Assembly (NCBI GenBank): GCA_017304655.1
Contig: JAFKLY010000002.1
Location: 124,001-188,000, forward strand
DNA: 64,000 bases
From: Sphingomonas sp.
GTDB lineage: Bacteria > Pseudomonadota > Alphaproteobacteria > Sphingomonadales > Sphingomonadaceae
Direction of reading: 5' to 3'
Of this stretch, positions 18,061-27,293 are shown one piece after another. How positions within the stretch are numbered: position 1 is the first letter of the stretch; each line of letters begins with the position of its first letter. The position numbers and the translations under genes are program-made. Under the pieces are notes generated by a model that was given only the letters and a program-made list of their open reading frames with translations, did no database searches and was not told the DNA's origin.

Positions 18061-18733
18061 CCCTTCAATGCAACAGCGAGTTTTTGATCGCCACTGGTTC
18101 GCCAATCGTCGACTCCCGGTGCACGAGCGCGGCTACCACAGCCGGGACATCGGAGCCACGACACCCAGGCCAGGCTCCGGCCATCCTTGCATAAAACGTC
18201 CGTTTGAACTCAACACGCAGAGCCTTGGCGTACATGCATGTGGGAGCAATTGTGGGAATACAACGAAATAAAAAAATTAAAATATTAAATATCAATTATT
18301 TATATTGCAGTCATGACGGACTCCGTCTCCGCCACCGCGCTTGATTTTGCTGGATATTTACCCAGAAGGGCCCTTGGCTCCCATAAAGGCTCTCCGATAG
18401 CGCTCTTGCTTGAAGCCGGACGCCATCGGACCAATCGGCGCAGAGATGCGCCCATAGCGGAGTCGCCCGCCAATCGCCGGGGCAGCCCCCTGGCAGCAAA
18501 ATCACCTGTCGGATTTTCGGGGATCAAACACGCCAGGCGGCTTGGCCAGTCCGATTCAGGGGAAAAGGTCCTCATTGAATGCGGGAGCATCGAGAGTGTG
18601 TTGTAGAGCTTGCGATCGGCTTCGGCGGCTATCGTATCTGCAAGGCTGGCCGGATTTTGTGCGATTGGAAAGGTTACGGCGAAGCGCCGGTCCCTTAGGC
18701 GGCCATGGTGCGCGTCAATATTTCGCACCGTCG
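18061..18733. other. Gene-poor junction with an AT-rich patch
   Basis: No convincing gene. It contains a conspicuous AT-rich tract at about 18258-18305 in otherwise GC-rich DNA. Both strands have short open frames without recognisable domains; a minus-strand frame of 173 codons (18300-18821) runs out of frame through a transposase remnant and is rejected. I read this as scar tissue between two accessory segments. Confidence 0.5.
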
Positions 18734-18800
18734 CTAGGTGTTTAGTCCCGGCATCTGGTGGATCGGGTTGACGATGAACCGTTCTGGCTCTGAGGTCTAG
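18734..18800 (-). pseudogene. IS481-type transposase C-terminal remnant (right)
   Basis: The minus strand encodes I, TAG, TSEPERFIVNPIHQMPGLNT, stop. This is the canonical C-terminus of IS481-type transposases, with the usual Trp codon (KIWTSEP) changed to TAG. Only about 22 codons survive. It is in the same orientation as the remnant at 2810-2965, and the two bracket the idonate cluster. The adjacent MR/MLE gene ends 11 bases beyond it. Confidence 0.75.
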
Positions 18801-18810
18801 ATCCTGCCGA

Positions 18811-19998
18811 TCAGAACGCACGGCTATCGCGCGAGCGGGTCAGCGGCTCGTAGGGACGAGAGGCCGCCACCCGCTCGTTGAGCACGGTGCCCAGACCCGG
18901 CCTGGTGGGCAGGGCACAGAAGCCGTCAGCGATTTGCGGTACCATGCCTTCGTGCAGATCGTGCTCGAACTGCGAGCTGTAGTCCCGCACTTCCTGAGCG
19001 AAGAAATTGGGAGTCGCGGCATCGAAGTGGAAGTTGACCAGGGCGCCCGCTGCACCGTGCGGGCCATGGGGGGCCAGCTGGATGCGGTTCGTCTCGGCCA
19101 GCACCGCGATCTTGCGGGCTTCGGTAAACCCGCCGCAAGCGCACAGGTCCGGCTGGGCAAAATCGATCAGGTGGCCGTTGAGATAGGGCGCGAAGTCCCA
19201 CTTGGTCAGCACCCGCTCGCCCGTCGCGAGCGGGGTCGTCGTGCGGCTACGCAGCATCTGCCAGTCTCCAATATCATCCATCTGGATCGGTTCCTCCACC
19301 CACAGCAGGTTGAGATCCTCGACCCCGTGGAGGTACGACATCGCTTCCCGCGTGGACAAGCTGCCGTCCATGTGGACCGCCAGTTCATGATCGGGCCCGG
19401 CAATCTCGCGCCAGCGCCGGGTGGCTTCGATCATGCTGGCAACCGAGCCGCGCGGTGCTTGCACGCGGGTGGCGGTGAGGCCCTGGCTGCGCTGTTCGGC
19501 AAGAACCTTGGGGGTCAGATCATTAACGGAGCCATAGATGCGGATGTTGTCTCGCACCGCCCCCCCGAAGAGCTGATAGATCGGCTGGCCCAACGCCTGC
19601 CCCAGAATATCCCACAGGGCGATGTCGATGGCGCTGATTGCAGCGACGAGCGGGCCGCCGCGCCAGCGGGGCGCATCGTACAGCTCCTGCCAGATCGCTT
19701 CGATCCGCGTCGGGTCCTTGCCCACCAGCACGCGCTCGTTCTCGAGGATGGCGGCGGCGGTGGCCACTTCCTTGCTGGTCTGGATCGCCACGCCCAGCCC
19801 GGTGATGCCCTGGTTGGTGTGAACTTTGACGAAGATGGAGCGTGGCGCGACCAGGAAGGTCTTCATCCCGGTGATGCGCAGGCCCAGAGCGCGGGCGCCC
19901 TCCAGCCGCTCGGCCAGTGCAGCGACCGGTGCGGCCAGCAGAGCCAGACCGGTGGCAACAACGCCACCACCAATCATTTCGCGCCGCGACATGTGCAT
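18811..19998 (-). CDS. Tat-exported enolase-superfamily protein (galactonate dehydratase-like)
   Basis: A mandelate racemase/muconate lactonizing enzyme family protein of 395 residues. It starts with a twin-arginine signal (SRREMIGG at 4-11, hydrophobic core, AALAE near 27-30), which is unusual for this normally cytoplasmic family. The barrel resembles D-galactonate dehydratase: ALWDILGQALGQP, WVEEP (E235/E236), TGER (E261), QPDLCACGG and LAPHGP (H311). Where galactonate dehydratases have Asp-x-His, this protein has His-x-Asp (H209, D211), so chemistry may differ. The ATG at 19998 follows GGGAGGG. It is divergent from the MBL-fold gene. Confidence 0.8.
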   Translation of the reverse strand: MHMSRREMIGGGVVATGLALLAAPVAALAERLEGARALGLRITGMKTFLVAPRSIFVKVHTNQGITGLGVAIQTSKEVATAAAILENERVLVGKDPTRIEAIWQELYDAPRWRGGPLVAAISAIDIALWDILGQALGQPIYQLFGGAVRDNIRIYGSVNDLTPKVLAEQRSQGLTATRVQAPRGSVASMIEATRRWREIAGPDHELAVHMDGSLSTREAMSYLHGVEDLNLLWVEEPIQMDDIGDWQMLRSRTTTPLATGERVLTKWDFAPYLNGHLIDFAQPDLCACGGFTEARKIAVLAETNRIQLAPHGPHGAAGALVNFHFDAATPNFFAQEVRDYSSQFEHDLHEGMVPQIADGFCALPTRPGLGTVLNERVAASRPYEPLTRSRDSRAF

Positions 19999-20046
19999 AG
20001 CCTGCCCTCCCTTTCGCGTGATGCTAGGATCCTCATCCCTATGCGC

Positions 20047-20074
20047 CAATGCCATGATCTGCATTGAGCGATGC
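20047..20074. promoter_or_regulatory. Inverted repeat in the divergent intergenic region
   Basis: CAATGC (20047-20052), 8-base spacer, GCATTG (20061-20066). A copy of the ATTGAKCGA core (20063-20071) overlaps the right arm. It lies between the exported MR/MLE gene and the secreted MBL-fold gene, where a regulator could control both. Confidence 0.4.
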
Positions 20075-20138
20075 CGTTTGTGAATTGGCCATTCCGCGTT
20101 TCCGGACGCACCATCCCGCAAAACTCGGGAGGATGACC

Positions 20139-21173
20139 ATGAAGGCACTGCGGACTCTGCTGCTGGTGTCACTGGCGGCTTTAGGCGGGCCGGCGATCAG
20201 CCAACAGGCACCGGCGATCGGCGACTTTCCCCGTCCGGCCGAATTTCCGAAAGAGGACCCCGTGCTGGCCGCCGAGTATCTGGCCCGCGCACGAGCAGTG
20301 GCAGGCGATGACCTGCGGGCCGATTTCATCCACCGCTGCATTACCGATGCGCGCTATCGCCAGCGGGCCAATGCGCTTCAGTTTGACGGCATGCTGGGCC
20401 CGGCCAAGGTCTTCGACCAGCTCTATTTCGTGGGCCAGAATGCGGTTTCCGCCTGGGCCCTCGATACGCCCGACGGCATCATTGTTTTCGATGCCCTCAA
20501 TAACGAGGCCGAGGCTCGCGACATACTGGTGCCGGCCATGCGGCAGATGGGGCTGGACCCGGCGCGCATTCGCTATGTCGTGATCACGCACTCGCACGGC
20601 GATCATTACGGCGGGGCGGCGTGGTTGCGGGAAACCTATCGCGCGCGGCTCGTCTCGTCCGACCTGGACTGGAAGGCGATGGACGAACTGCGCCGTGATG
20701 GCGGCGGCCCGGCCCGGTTCGCTCCCCCGCCGGCTCGCGACTTGACGATTGCCGACGGTGAGGTGCTGACCCTGGGCGGAACGCGGCTGCAATTCTTTGT
20801 GACGCCCGGGCACTCGGTCGGCACGGTGTCCACGATCTTTCCCGTCACCGATGGCGGGGCACGACACATGGTCGGCTTCTTCGGGGGCTTCGGCGCGCCG
20901 CGCGATCCGCTGCAGCGCTATGTGCACATCGCGTCCATGAACCGCTTTCGGCAGCTGGCCGGCGCGGCCGGAGTGGACGCCATGATCGCCAACCATCCGC
21001 TGCAGGATGGCGCATTCGAGAAGATGGAGCTGCTGCGTTATCGCCGACCGGGCGATGGCAACCCCTTCGTGATCGGGCGGGACCGGTATGACCGTTACCT
21101 GCAGGTCCAGATGCTGTGCAGCCAGCTTGGCCTGGTGCGCGCGGGCCTGAACCCGGAGCGGCAGGCGCCATGA
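20139..21173 (+). CDS. Secreted metallo-beta-lactamase-fold hydrolase (B3-like), copy 1
   Basis: A periplasmic or exported MBL-fold protein of 344 residues. The signal peptide covers residues 1-21 (cleavage near PAISQQ). The metal motif HSHGDH is at residues 151-156 (H151, H153, D155, H156), a further His in TPGHSVG at 225 and one in ANHPLQD. The pattern is closest to subclass B3 beta-lactamases and related lactonase-like hydrolases. The ATG at 20139, six bases after GGAGG, is preferred to the ATG at 20133. A paralogue (34457-35485) closes the cluster. A lactone or ester of a sugar acid is a reasonable substrate guess. Confidence 0.8.
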   Translation: MKALRTLLLVSLAALGGPAISQQAPAIGDFPRPAEFPKEDPVLAAEYLARARAVAGDDLRADFIHRCITDARYRQRANALQFDGMLGPAKVFDQLYFVGQNAVSAWALDTPDGIIVFDALNNEAEARDILVPAMRQMGLDPARIRYVVITHSHGDHYGGAAWLRETYRARLVSSDLDWKAMDELRRDGGGPARFAPPPARDLTIADGEVLTLGGTRLQFFVTPGHSVGTVSTIFPVTDGGARHMVGFFGGFGAPRDPLQRYVHIASMNRFRQLAGAAGVDAMIANHPLQDGAFEKMELLRYRRPGDGNPFVIGRDRYDRYLQVQMLCSQLGLVRAGLNPERQAP

Positions 21174-21183
21174 TGCCGAAAGG

Positions 21184-21197
21184 CTATTGATCGAAAC
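21184..21197. promoter_or_regulatory. Candidate regulator site (ATTGATCGA core) upstream of kdgD
   Basis: CTATTGATCGAAAC, in the 94-base gap before kdgD. It shares the core ATTGATCGA with sites at 26351 and 28627 and, with one change, 20063. Confidence 0.45.
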
Positions 21198-21267
21198 AGC
21201 ATTAGGCTTGGATGGTCACGGTGAGCCGATGATAGCCAAGCGCCATAACAACTAGAGATGGATCACC

Positions 21268-22197
21268 ATGATGTCGCCGCAGGAAATGGCCACGAGGATT
21301 GGATCTGGCCTGCTTTCGTTCCCCGTTACGCATTTCGATGCGGACCAGGCATTTGCTCCAGCCCCCTACCGGGAGCATTGCGCCTGGCTTCTCGAGCATG
21401 ACGTCGCTGGACTGTTTGCCGCCGGCGGGACGGGAGAGTTCTTCTCCCTGAAGCCGGCAGAAGTCGCCCAGGTGGTGGCCGAGGCCGCCAGCGAAACTGC
21501 GGGGCGTGTCCCGGTGGTGGCCGGCTGCGGCTATGGCACCGCCATTGCCACCGATATTGCGCAACAGGCCGAGAAGGCCGGTGCCGATGGCTTGCTGCTG
21601 CTGCCACCCTATCTCATGGTACCCGGCCAGGACGGGCTGGCGGCGCATATCGAGGCCGTCTGCCGCTCGACCTCACTGGGTGTCATTGTTTACAACCGCG
21701 ACAACGCCGTGGTGGATGAAGATACGCTTGCCCGCCTGTGCGAGCGCAACCCCAATCTGGTCGGCTACAAGGACGGCGTGGGCGACGTGGAACTGATGAT
21801 GCGGATTTATTGCAAGCTGGGCGACCGGCTGACGTACATCGGCGGCCTCCCCACGGCGGAAACCTTTGCCCCGGCCTATCTGGAAATGGGCGTGACCACC
21901 TATTCCTCGGCGATCTTCAACTTCATGCCGCAATGGGCCGTCAACTTCTATCGTGCCGTGCGCGCCCGCGACAAGGCGACGATCGTGCGTGAACTCAACG
22001 AATTCGTGCTCCCCTACATCGCCCTGCGCAATCGCGGCCGGGGCTATGCGGTATCGATCGTCAAGGCCGGCTGCGACCTGATCGGCCGTCCCGCCGGGCC
22101 GCTGCGTCCGCCGCTGACCGGGCTCAACAGCGAAGAGCTGGCGGAACTGGCTGCCCTGATCCAGCGCGCCAATGCGAAGGTCTCTGTGGCCGCATGA
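21268..22197 (+). CDS. kdgD: 5-dehydro-4-deoxyglucarate dehydratase
   Basis: Decarboxylating dehydratase that converts 5-keto-4-deoxy-D-glucarate to 2,5-dioxopentanoate (2-ketoglutarate semialdehyde), CO2 and water. It is a class I aldolase-type TIM barrel of the DapA/NAL family, 309 residues. The Schiff-base Lys is K168 (VGYKDG), the partner Tyr is Y142 (IVYNRDN), and the substrate loop is [11 protein letters not shown] at about 51-61. The [13 protein letters not shown] and [12 protein letters not shown] segments are typical of KdgD. It overlaps gudD by 4 bases. Its product is the substrate of the semialdehyde dehydrogenase at 24732. Confidence 0.93.
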   Translation: MMSPQEMATRIGSGLLSFPVTHFDADQAFAPAPYREHCAWLLEHDVAGLFAAGGTGEFFSLKPAEVAQVVAEAASETAGRVPVVAGCGYGTAIATDIAQQAEKAGADGLLLLPPYLMVPGQDGLAAHIEAVCRSTSLGVIVYNRDNAVVDEDTLARLCERNPNLVGYKDGVGDVELMMRIYCKLGDRLTYIGGLPTAETFAPAYLEMGVTTYSSAIFNFMPQWAVNFYRAVRARDKATIVRELNEFVLPYIALRNRGRGYAVSIVKAGCDLIGRPAGPLRPPLTGLNSEELAELAALIQRANAKVSVAA

Positions 22198-23522
22198 CAC
22201 ACGCCCCCGCAATCGTGGCGATGCGGGTCGTCCCCGTGGCCGGCCACGATGCCATGCTGCTCAACCTCAGCGGCGCGCATGCACCATTCTTCACCCGCAA
22301 CGTGGTCATCCTGACTGACGAGGAAGGGCGCACGGGCCTGGGCGAGGTTCCCGGCGGTGAACCAATTCGCCAGACGCTGGAGGACACGCGGCCAATCGTG
22401 GTGGGTGCCCGCCTGGGCAGCCATGCCGGCGTGGTGACAGAAATCGGCCGTCGCTTCGGCGCGCGCGACGTAGGCGGGCGCGGCTTGCAGACGTTCGACC
22501 TGCGCACCACCATCCACGTCCAGACGGCGGTGGAATCGGCCATGCTCGACCTGCTGGGGCAACATGTAAACTGCGCCGTGGCGGACCTGCTGGGCGAGGG
22601 GCGCCAGCGCGACCGGGTCGAGATGCTGGGCTATCTCTTCTATCTGGGTGACCGGCGCCTGACCGACCTGCCGTATCGCGACGAAAGCCATTCCACCGAC
22701 GCCTGGGAGCGCTTGCGCAACGAGGAGGCCCTGACCCCGGCTGCGGTGGTTGAACTGGCGCGGGCAGCGCAGGCCCGTTACGGCTTCCGTGACTTCAAGC
22801 TGAAAGGCGGCGTGCTGAGCGGCGACGAGGAAGCGGAGGCCGTCCGCGCGCTGAAGCAGGCCTTCCCCGACGCGCGCATCACGCTCGACCCCAACGGCGC
22901 CTGGAGCCTTGAGGACGCGGTGCGCATCTGCTCTGGGCTCACGGACGTGCTGGCTTATGCCGAAGACCCGTGCGGGGCAGAAAACGGGCGCAACGGGCGC
23001 GAGGTGATGGCCGAGTTCCGCCGTCGTACCGGCCTGCCCACTGCCACCAACATGGTCGCCACCGACTGGCCGCAGATGGTCGAAGCCCTGAAATTGGGAG
23101 CGGTAGACATCCCGCTGGCCGATCCGCATTTCTGGACCATGGCCGGATCCGTCCGTGTCGCGCAGACCTGCCGCGACTGGGGACTGACATGGGGGTCGCA
23201 CTCCAACAATCACTTCGATATCAGCCTGGCCATGTTCACTCATTGCGGCGCCGCGGCCCCGGGCCAGGTGACGGCGATCGACACCCATTGGATCTGGCAA
23301 GACGGTGAGTATCTGACGCGTAATCCGCTGCAGATCGTGGACGGGCATGTCGATCTGCCGGCGCGCCCGGGTCTCGGCATCGAACTGGATGAGGACGCGC
23401 TGGAACGCGCCCACCAGTTCTATCTGCAGCATGGGCTCGGCGCGCGCGATGACGCGCTGGCGATGCAGTATCTGATCCCCGACTGGACCTTCGACAACAA
23501 GCGCCCCTGCCTAGTGCGCTGA
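22194..23522 (+). CDS. gudD: D-glucarate dehydratase
   Basis: Enolase-superfamily enzyme dehydrating D-glucarate to 5-keto-4-deoxy-D-glucarate, 442 residues. The catalytic set is complete: KLK (K202, K204), DPNGAW (D232, N234), AEDP (E257), TNMVAT (N286) and [10 protein letters not shown] (H336). The KLKGG...DPNGAW...SNNHFDIS combination is the glucarate dehydratase signature, and the C-terminus ([12 protein letters not shown]) also fits. Translationally coupled to kdgD, it forms the core of the aldarate pathway. Confidence 0.95.
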   Translation: MTHAPAIVAMRVVPVAGHDAMLLNLSGAHAPFFTRNVVILTDEEGRTGLGEVPGGEPIRQTLEDTRPIVVGARLGSHAGVVTEIGRRFGARDVGGRGLQTFDLRTTIHVQTAVESAMLDLLGQHVNCAVADLLGEGRQRDRVEMLGYLFYLGDRRLTDLPYRDESHSTDAWERLRNEEALTPAAVVELARAAQARYGFRDFKLKGGVLSGDEEAEAVRALKQAFPDARITLDPNGAWSLEDAVRICSGLTDVLAYAEDPCGAENGRNGREVMAEFRRRTGLPTATNMVATDWPQMVEALKLGAVDIPLADPHFWTMAGSVRVAQTCRDWGLTWGSHSNNHFDISLAMFTHCGAAAPGQVTAIDTHWIWQDGEYLTRNPLQIVDGHVDLPARPGLGIELDEDALERAHQFYLQHGLGARDDALAMQYLIPDWTFDNKRPCLVR

Positions 23523-23532
23523 CCGCTCCTGA

Positions 23533-23564
23533 CCGCCACCCCGGATGAGTACCCGGAGTGGCGG
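23533..23564. terminator. Candidate hairpin terminator between convergent genes
   Basis: Arms CCGCCACCCCGG (23533-23544) and CCGGAGTGGCGG (23553-23564) form a 12-bp stem with one mismatch and an 8-base loop, between the ends of gudD and the UxuA-like gene. No clear T-tract follows, so intrinsic termination would be weak. Confidence 0.5.
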
Positions 23565-23589
23565 AAGAGGGGAAGATCGCGGTCACAAA

Positions 23590-24720
23590 TCAGGCGAGCG
23601 CGTGCTCGGCGGCCTGCATCAATCCGCGAATATGGCCATAGGCAAACGCGAAGCTCTGGTCGCGCGCTTCGGGGTGGCCGGGCACTTCGGGCACATGATC
23701 GGGCATCAACATGCCGTCATAACCCACCTCATGATACGTCAGCAGCGCGCGATAAAGATCGACATCGCCCTCGTCCGGAAAGGCCTCGCGGAAATGACCG
23801 CGCCCGCCGATGATATTGCGGAAGTGGACGTTGAAGATCTTGCGACGGTTGCCGAACCAGCGGATCACGTCGAAAATCTCGCGGCTGGGATCGACGAGAT
23901 TCTCGCTGACTGTGCCTTGGCAGAAATTGAGGCCATGATAGGGGCTCTCGTTAATGCCCACAAAGCGCTTCAGCCCGTCGATGGTGCCCAGCACCCGGTG
24001 CACACCTTGATAGCCCTCGGGCGGAGTGCCCGGATCGTGCGGATGGCAGGCAAGGCGCACGCGATATTCGTTCGCCACCGGCACAACCCGGTCGAGGAAA
24101 TAAGTGATGCGTTCCCAGAAGGCATCCTGGCTGACCACGCCGGCGCGGGTCAGCGGCGTAGCGGGCCGCGCCTCGGCAGCGTTCCATTCCCCGAACTCGG
24201 TTCCGCCGCGCCCTTGGACCGTGCCGGTACGCAGCACGCCCAGAATGCTCATGTTGTACTTGATGCAGGGGATGCCCGCTTGTGCGCAGTTGCGGATCAG
24301 TTGCTGGAACTGCTCGATGTCGCGGTCGCGCTGCGGGCTTTCGCCCAGCATGATCGCGGGATTGCGCTCACGGTCGATGTGCGAGCTGGGCAGCATGACG
24401 GGATCGAGGATGTCGAACGACAGGCCATGGCGCTCAGCCAGACCCTTCAGGTCGGTCAGTTCGGCCACGGTCGAATACAAGCGTCCATCGGATACCGGCG
24501 CGCGTGCGCAGATGTTGGTGACGCCGTAGCGGGCGAGATAGGCGAAATGTTCGTCGGTCGACGGGCCGCTCTGGCAGCCCAGCTTGAGCTTGAGGCGCCC
24601 GGCCGGCTTGGGCAGCGGCCCAGGGCTGGTTGACGCTGCCGGGGCGGCGACAAGGTCCGGCGCACAAGCCGCCACCACCATGCCGGCGCCGATCGTTCCG
24701 AAGAATTGGCGACGATCCAT
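23590..24720 (-). CDS. Exported mannonate dehydratase (UxuA)-like protein with Tat/lipoprotein signal
   Basis: A xylose-isomerase-like TIM barrel protein of 376 residues resembling UxuA: GVTNICARAP, LRLACHPHDPG-type segment, CQGTVSE, FNVHFRNI and PDEGDVD. UxuA dehydrates D-mannonate to 2-keto-3-deoxygluconate in the cytoplasm. Here the N-terminus is DRRQFFGTIGAGMVVAAC, a twin-arginine motif followed by a lipobox-like VAAC (Cys19), so the protein is probably a periplasmic lipoprotein. Export of a sugar-acid dehydratase is unexpected, and the true substrate may be a glycoside or polymer-linked uronate derivative. It follows the semialdehyde dehydrogenase gene after 11 bases. Confidence 0.78.
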   Translation of the reverse strand: MDRRQFFGTIGAGMVVAACAPDLVAAPAASTSPGPLPKPAGRLKLKLGCQSGPSTDEHFAYLARYGVTNICARAPVSDGRLYSTVAELTDLKGLAERHGLSFDILDPVMLPSSHIDRERNPAIMLGESPQRDRDIEQFQQLIRNCAQAGIPCIKYNMSILGVLRTGTVQGRGGTEFGEWNAAEARPATPLTRAGVVSQDAFWERITYFLDRVVPVANEYRVRLACHPHDPGTPPEGYQGVHRVLGTIDGLKRFVGINESPYHGLNFCQGTVSENLVDPSREIFDVIRWFGNRRKIFNVHFRNIIGGRGHFREAFPDEGDVDLYRALLTYHEVGYDGMLMPDHVPEVPGHPEARDQSFAFAYGHIRGLMQAAEHALA

Positions 24721-24731
24721 TTGTTCTCTCC

Positions 24732-26291
24732 CTATTCCCAGATTTTTCTAGGTAAATCCCATGCATTTGCGTCCGTGAGCGATTGGGGAAGCAGGTCCTC
24801 CGGAAAGTCCTGCAAGCATATCGGGCGCAGAAAGCGATCGATTGCCAAGGTGCCGACCGACGTGGTGCGGCTGTCCGTCGTGGCTGGATAAGGACCGCCG
24901 TGGACCATGGCCGGCGACACCTCGACCCCGGTACCGAAGCCGTTGGCCAGCACCCGCCCTGCCCTGTCCATCGCCAAGGGCAACAGGTCGCGGACGAGAC
25001 CGTGGTCAGCATCGGCAAAATGGACAGCGACCGTCAACTGCCCCTCAACCGCCGCCAGAACCTGCGCCAATTCCGCGGCATCGGCGCATTGGACGAGTAG
25101 CGCAGCCGGACCAAACATTTCCGCATGAAGCTGTCGATTGGCGAGATAGGTGGCGGCGCTGGCGGTGAACAGGCGGGCACCGGCACGGCCGGGCGCTGTC
25201 TCGCTTTCGGCGACACAAGTGACGCCAGGCACAGCGCCAATCGCCTCTGCAACACTGGCGAAATTCTGGCAAATGCCGGGGGTCAGCATGACTCCGGGTG
25301 CCCAGGCGGCAATGGCAGTTTTGACAGCAGCGATGAAGCGGTCACAGTCCGGCCCGGCAATGGCCAGCAACAGCCCGGGATTGGTGCAGAACTGGCCGCT
25401 GCCCAATGTCAGCGAGGCGACAAAGGATGCGGCAATCGTCTCGGCCGCTTCCTCCAGCCGTGCCGGCAGCAGGATAACCGGGTTGGTCGCGCTCATCTCC
25501 GCATAGACCGGGATCGGTTCCGGACGGCTGGCAGCGATGACGGCCAGAGCTTCACCAGCACGGCGCGAGCCGGTGAAGCCAACTGCCTTGATCCGCGTAT
25601 CGGCGACCAGCGCCTGGCCGACGCCGATGCCATCATCCTGCAACAACGCGAACGTGCCCGCCGGGAAGCCGCAGTCCGCGACTGCCTGGCACAGCGCACC
25701 GGCAACCAGCTCCGCAGTGCCCGGATGCGCCGGATGGCCCTTGACCACAACCGGACAGCCCGCGGCCAATGCCGAGGAAGTGTCCCCGCCCGCAACCGAG
25801 AAAGCGAGCGGGAAATTGGAGGCCCCGAATACGGCCACCGGTCCGAGCGCGCGCATGACAAGGCGCAGGTCCGGCTTCGGTCCGGCCGGGCGAGCCGGAT
25901 CGGCACGATCGATCCGAACACCAGCAAAATCGCCTTCCCGCAGCGTGCGGGCGAACAGGCGCAACTGGTTAGCCGTGCGCATGCGCTCGCCTGCGAGCCG
26001 CCCCCGCGGAAGGCCGGTTTCGGCCATGGCGCGGTCGATCAGGACATCGCCCAGATCGATAATGCGGTCAGCCATTGCCTCCAGCAGCTGAGCTCGTGAG
26101 GCCGGGGCGCTTCCGGCCAGATAGCCTGCGGCAGCAGCAGCGGCCACCAGAGCGGCCTCCACCTGAGCCGGCGAAACCGCGTGGAAAGCCGGCTGCAACA
26201 AGGCGCCGCTGGCCGCCTCTATTCCATGAAATGTGGCGCCTTCTCCGGCGACCGAGACACCTGCGATAAAACTGTGACCTGATACGGGCAT
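24732..26291 (-). CDS. 2-ketoglutarate semialdehyde dehydrogenase (KGSADH)
   Basis: NAD(P)-dependent aldehyde dehydrogenase oxidising 2,5-dioxopentanoate to 2-ketoglutarate, the last step of the pathway. It has 519 residues. Catalytic Cys lies in GSGQFCTNPG, the general-base Glu in YAEMSATNPV, and the cofactor region in GASNFPLAFSVAGGDT and KGHPAHPGT. The GDTSSALAAGCPVVVKGHPAHP segment is characteristic of KGSADHs from aldarate clusters. I chose ATG 26291 (MPVSGHS, preceded by GGAGCCAGGA) over further-upstream ATGs that would run into the LysR gene. Confidence 0.9.
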   Translation of the reverse strand: MPVSGHSFIAGVSVAGEGATFHGIEAASGALLQPAFHAVSPAQVEAALVAAAAAAGYLAGSAPASRAQLLEAMADRIIDLGDVLIDRAMAETGLPRGRLAGERMRTANQLRLFARTLREGDFAGVRIDRADPARPAGPKPDLRLVMRALGPVAVFGASNFPLAFSVAGGDTSSALAAGCPVVVKGHPAHPGTAELVAGALCQAVADCGFPAGTFALLQDDGIGVGQALVADTRIKAVGFTGSRRAGEALAVIAASRPEPIPVYAEMSATNPVILLPARLEEAAETIAASFVASLTLGSGQFCTNPGLLLAIAGPDCDRFIAAVKTAIAAWAPGVMLTPGICQNFASVAEAIGAVPGVTCVAESETAPGRAGARLFTASAATYLANRQLHAEMFGPAALLVQCADAAELAQVLAAVEGQLTVAVHFADADHGLVRDLLPLAMDRAGRVLANGFGTGVEVSPAMVHGGPYPATTDSRTTSVGTLAIDRFLRPICLQDFPEDLLPQSLTDANAWDLPRKIWE

Positions 26292-26350
26292 TCCTGGCTC
26301 CTGCAGGGGCATTGTGAAAGCCCGAGCAGGCCATGACCAATCGCAAGCCG

Positions 26351-26364
26351 TGATTGATCGATAC
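26351..26364. promoter_or_regulatory. Candidate regulator site upstream of the KGSADH gene
   Basis: TGATTGATCGATAC lies 60 bases upstream of the KGSADH start and 8 bases from the LysR stop. It contains the shared ATTGATCGA core. Confidence 0.45.
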
Positions 26365-26371
26365 CGGTCCG

Positions 26372-27280
26372 CTATTGCTCCTCGCGCGCTTCCGTGGAGG
26401 GTTCCCGCCAACTGCGCAGAATCTGCAGCAGCACCGCCAGCGCAGGGTTCTCATTCTCGGGCCGCCAGGCCGCGTTGAGAGCGACAATCGGCTCAGCATC
26501 TTCCAGCGGGCTGAACACCACGTCCTCCGGATGGAGGCGGAGCGAGGTTTCAGGCACCAAGGCAAAGCCATGGCCGGCACTGACCAGCATTAGCGTGGTG
26601 TGAATCTGTGCCACATGCTGGACCAGATGCGGCTCGGCCTTCGCCTGAGCGAACAGGCCGGTCAGCAGGTCATGGAAATAGCGGGCCTTGTCCTGGGCGT
26701 ACATGATCACCGGCAGCTGATCGAAATCGGCCAGTCGGCGTGGCCGGTCGGCCTCGGGCACCGACGCGTGGCTGCACACCACGAACCGCTCGCGCAGGAC
26801 AGTCATCGACTCCAGCTCAGAGCGACGGGTGGGCGGACGGAGGAAACCGATATCGATCCGGCCCGAAAGCAGCGATTCCACCTGCTCGGAGCTGACCATC
26901 TCCTTCAGCAGGAAACGGACGCCGTCCATCGCCTCCTGGGTATGCGACATGAAGCGAGGCAGGAAGCTGTAGCCAGATGCCGCGGTAAAGCCGAGGGACA
27001 CCGCGCCTCGCTGACCCTGTGCTGCCGCGCGGGCCGTGGTGATCGCGCTGTCGGCCATTTCGACAATGCGGGCCGCTTCGGCCAGAAATGCCGAACCTGC
27101 CGCTGTCAGGCGCACCGAGCGGCTGGAACGGTGGAACAATTCAACCTTGAGGATGCGTTCCAGCACCTGGATATGCCGACTGAGCGGCGGCTGGGTCATA
27201 TTCAGCCGCGCGGCAGCGCGGCCGAAATGCAATTCCTCAGCCACCGTCACGAAACACCGCAGCTGGACCAGTTCGAACAT
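26372..27280 (-). CDS. LysR-family transcriptional regulator
   Basis: A LysR regulator of 302 residues. The winged helix-turn-helix is at residues 1-60 (FVTVAEELHFGRAAARLNMTQPPLSRHIQVLE), followed by a linker helix and an effector-binding domain. The FGRAAARLNMTQPPLSRHI form is common in regulators of aromatic- and sugar-acid catabolism. It lies between KGSADH and the second glucarate-dehydratase-like gene on the same strand, so it probably senses an aldarate or pathway intermediate. The sites with the core ATTGAKCGA are candidate targets, but they are not a clear T-N11-A LysR box. Confidence 0.9.
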   Translation of the reverse strand: MFELVQLRCFVTVAEELHFGRAAARLNMTQPPLSRHIQVLERILKVELFHRSSRSVRLTAAGSAFLAEAARIVEMADSAITTARAAAQGQRGAVSLGFTAASGYSFLPRFMSHTQEAMDGVRFLLKEMVSSEQVESLLSGRIDIGFLRPPTRRSELESMTVLRERFVVCSHASVPEADRPRRLADFDQLPVIMYAQDKARYFHDLLTGLFAQAKAEPHLVQHVAQIHTTLMLVSAGHGFALVPETSLRLHPEDVVFSPLEDAEPIVALNAAWRPENENPALAVLLQILRSWREPSTEAREEQ

Positions 27281-27293
27281 CCTCTCCGCCCCT

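Noticed and set aside
18300..18821. 173-codon minus-strand frame at the cluster junction
   Set aside because: It passes out of frame through the IS481-type remnant and has no domain or plausible ribosome-binding site that I can support.
20139..21173. Calling the MBL-fold proteins antibiotic beta-lactamases
   Set aside because: The motif is B3-like, but the fold is shared with lactonases and other hydrolases, and the catabolic context argues for a sugar-acid substrate.
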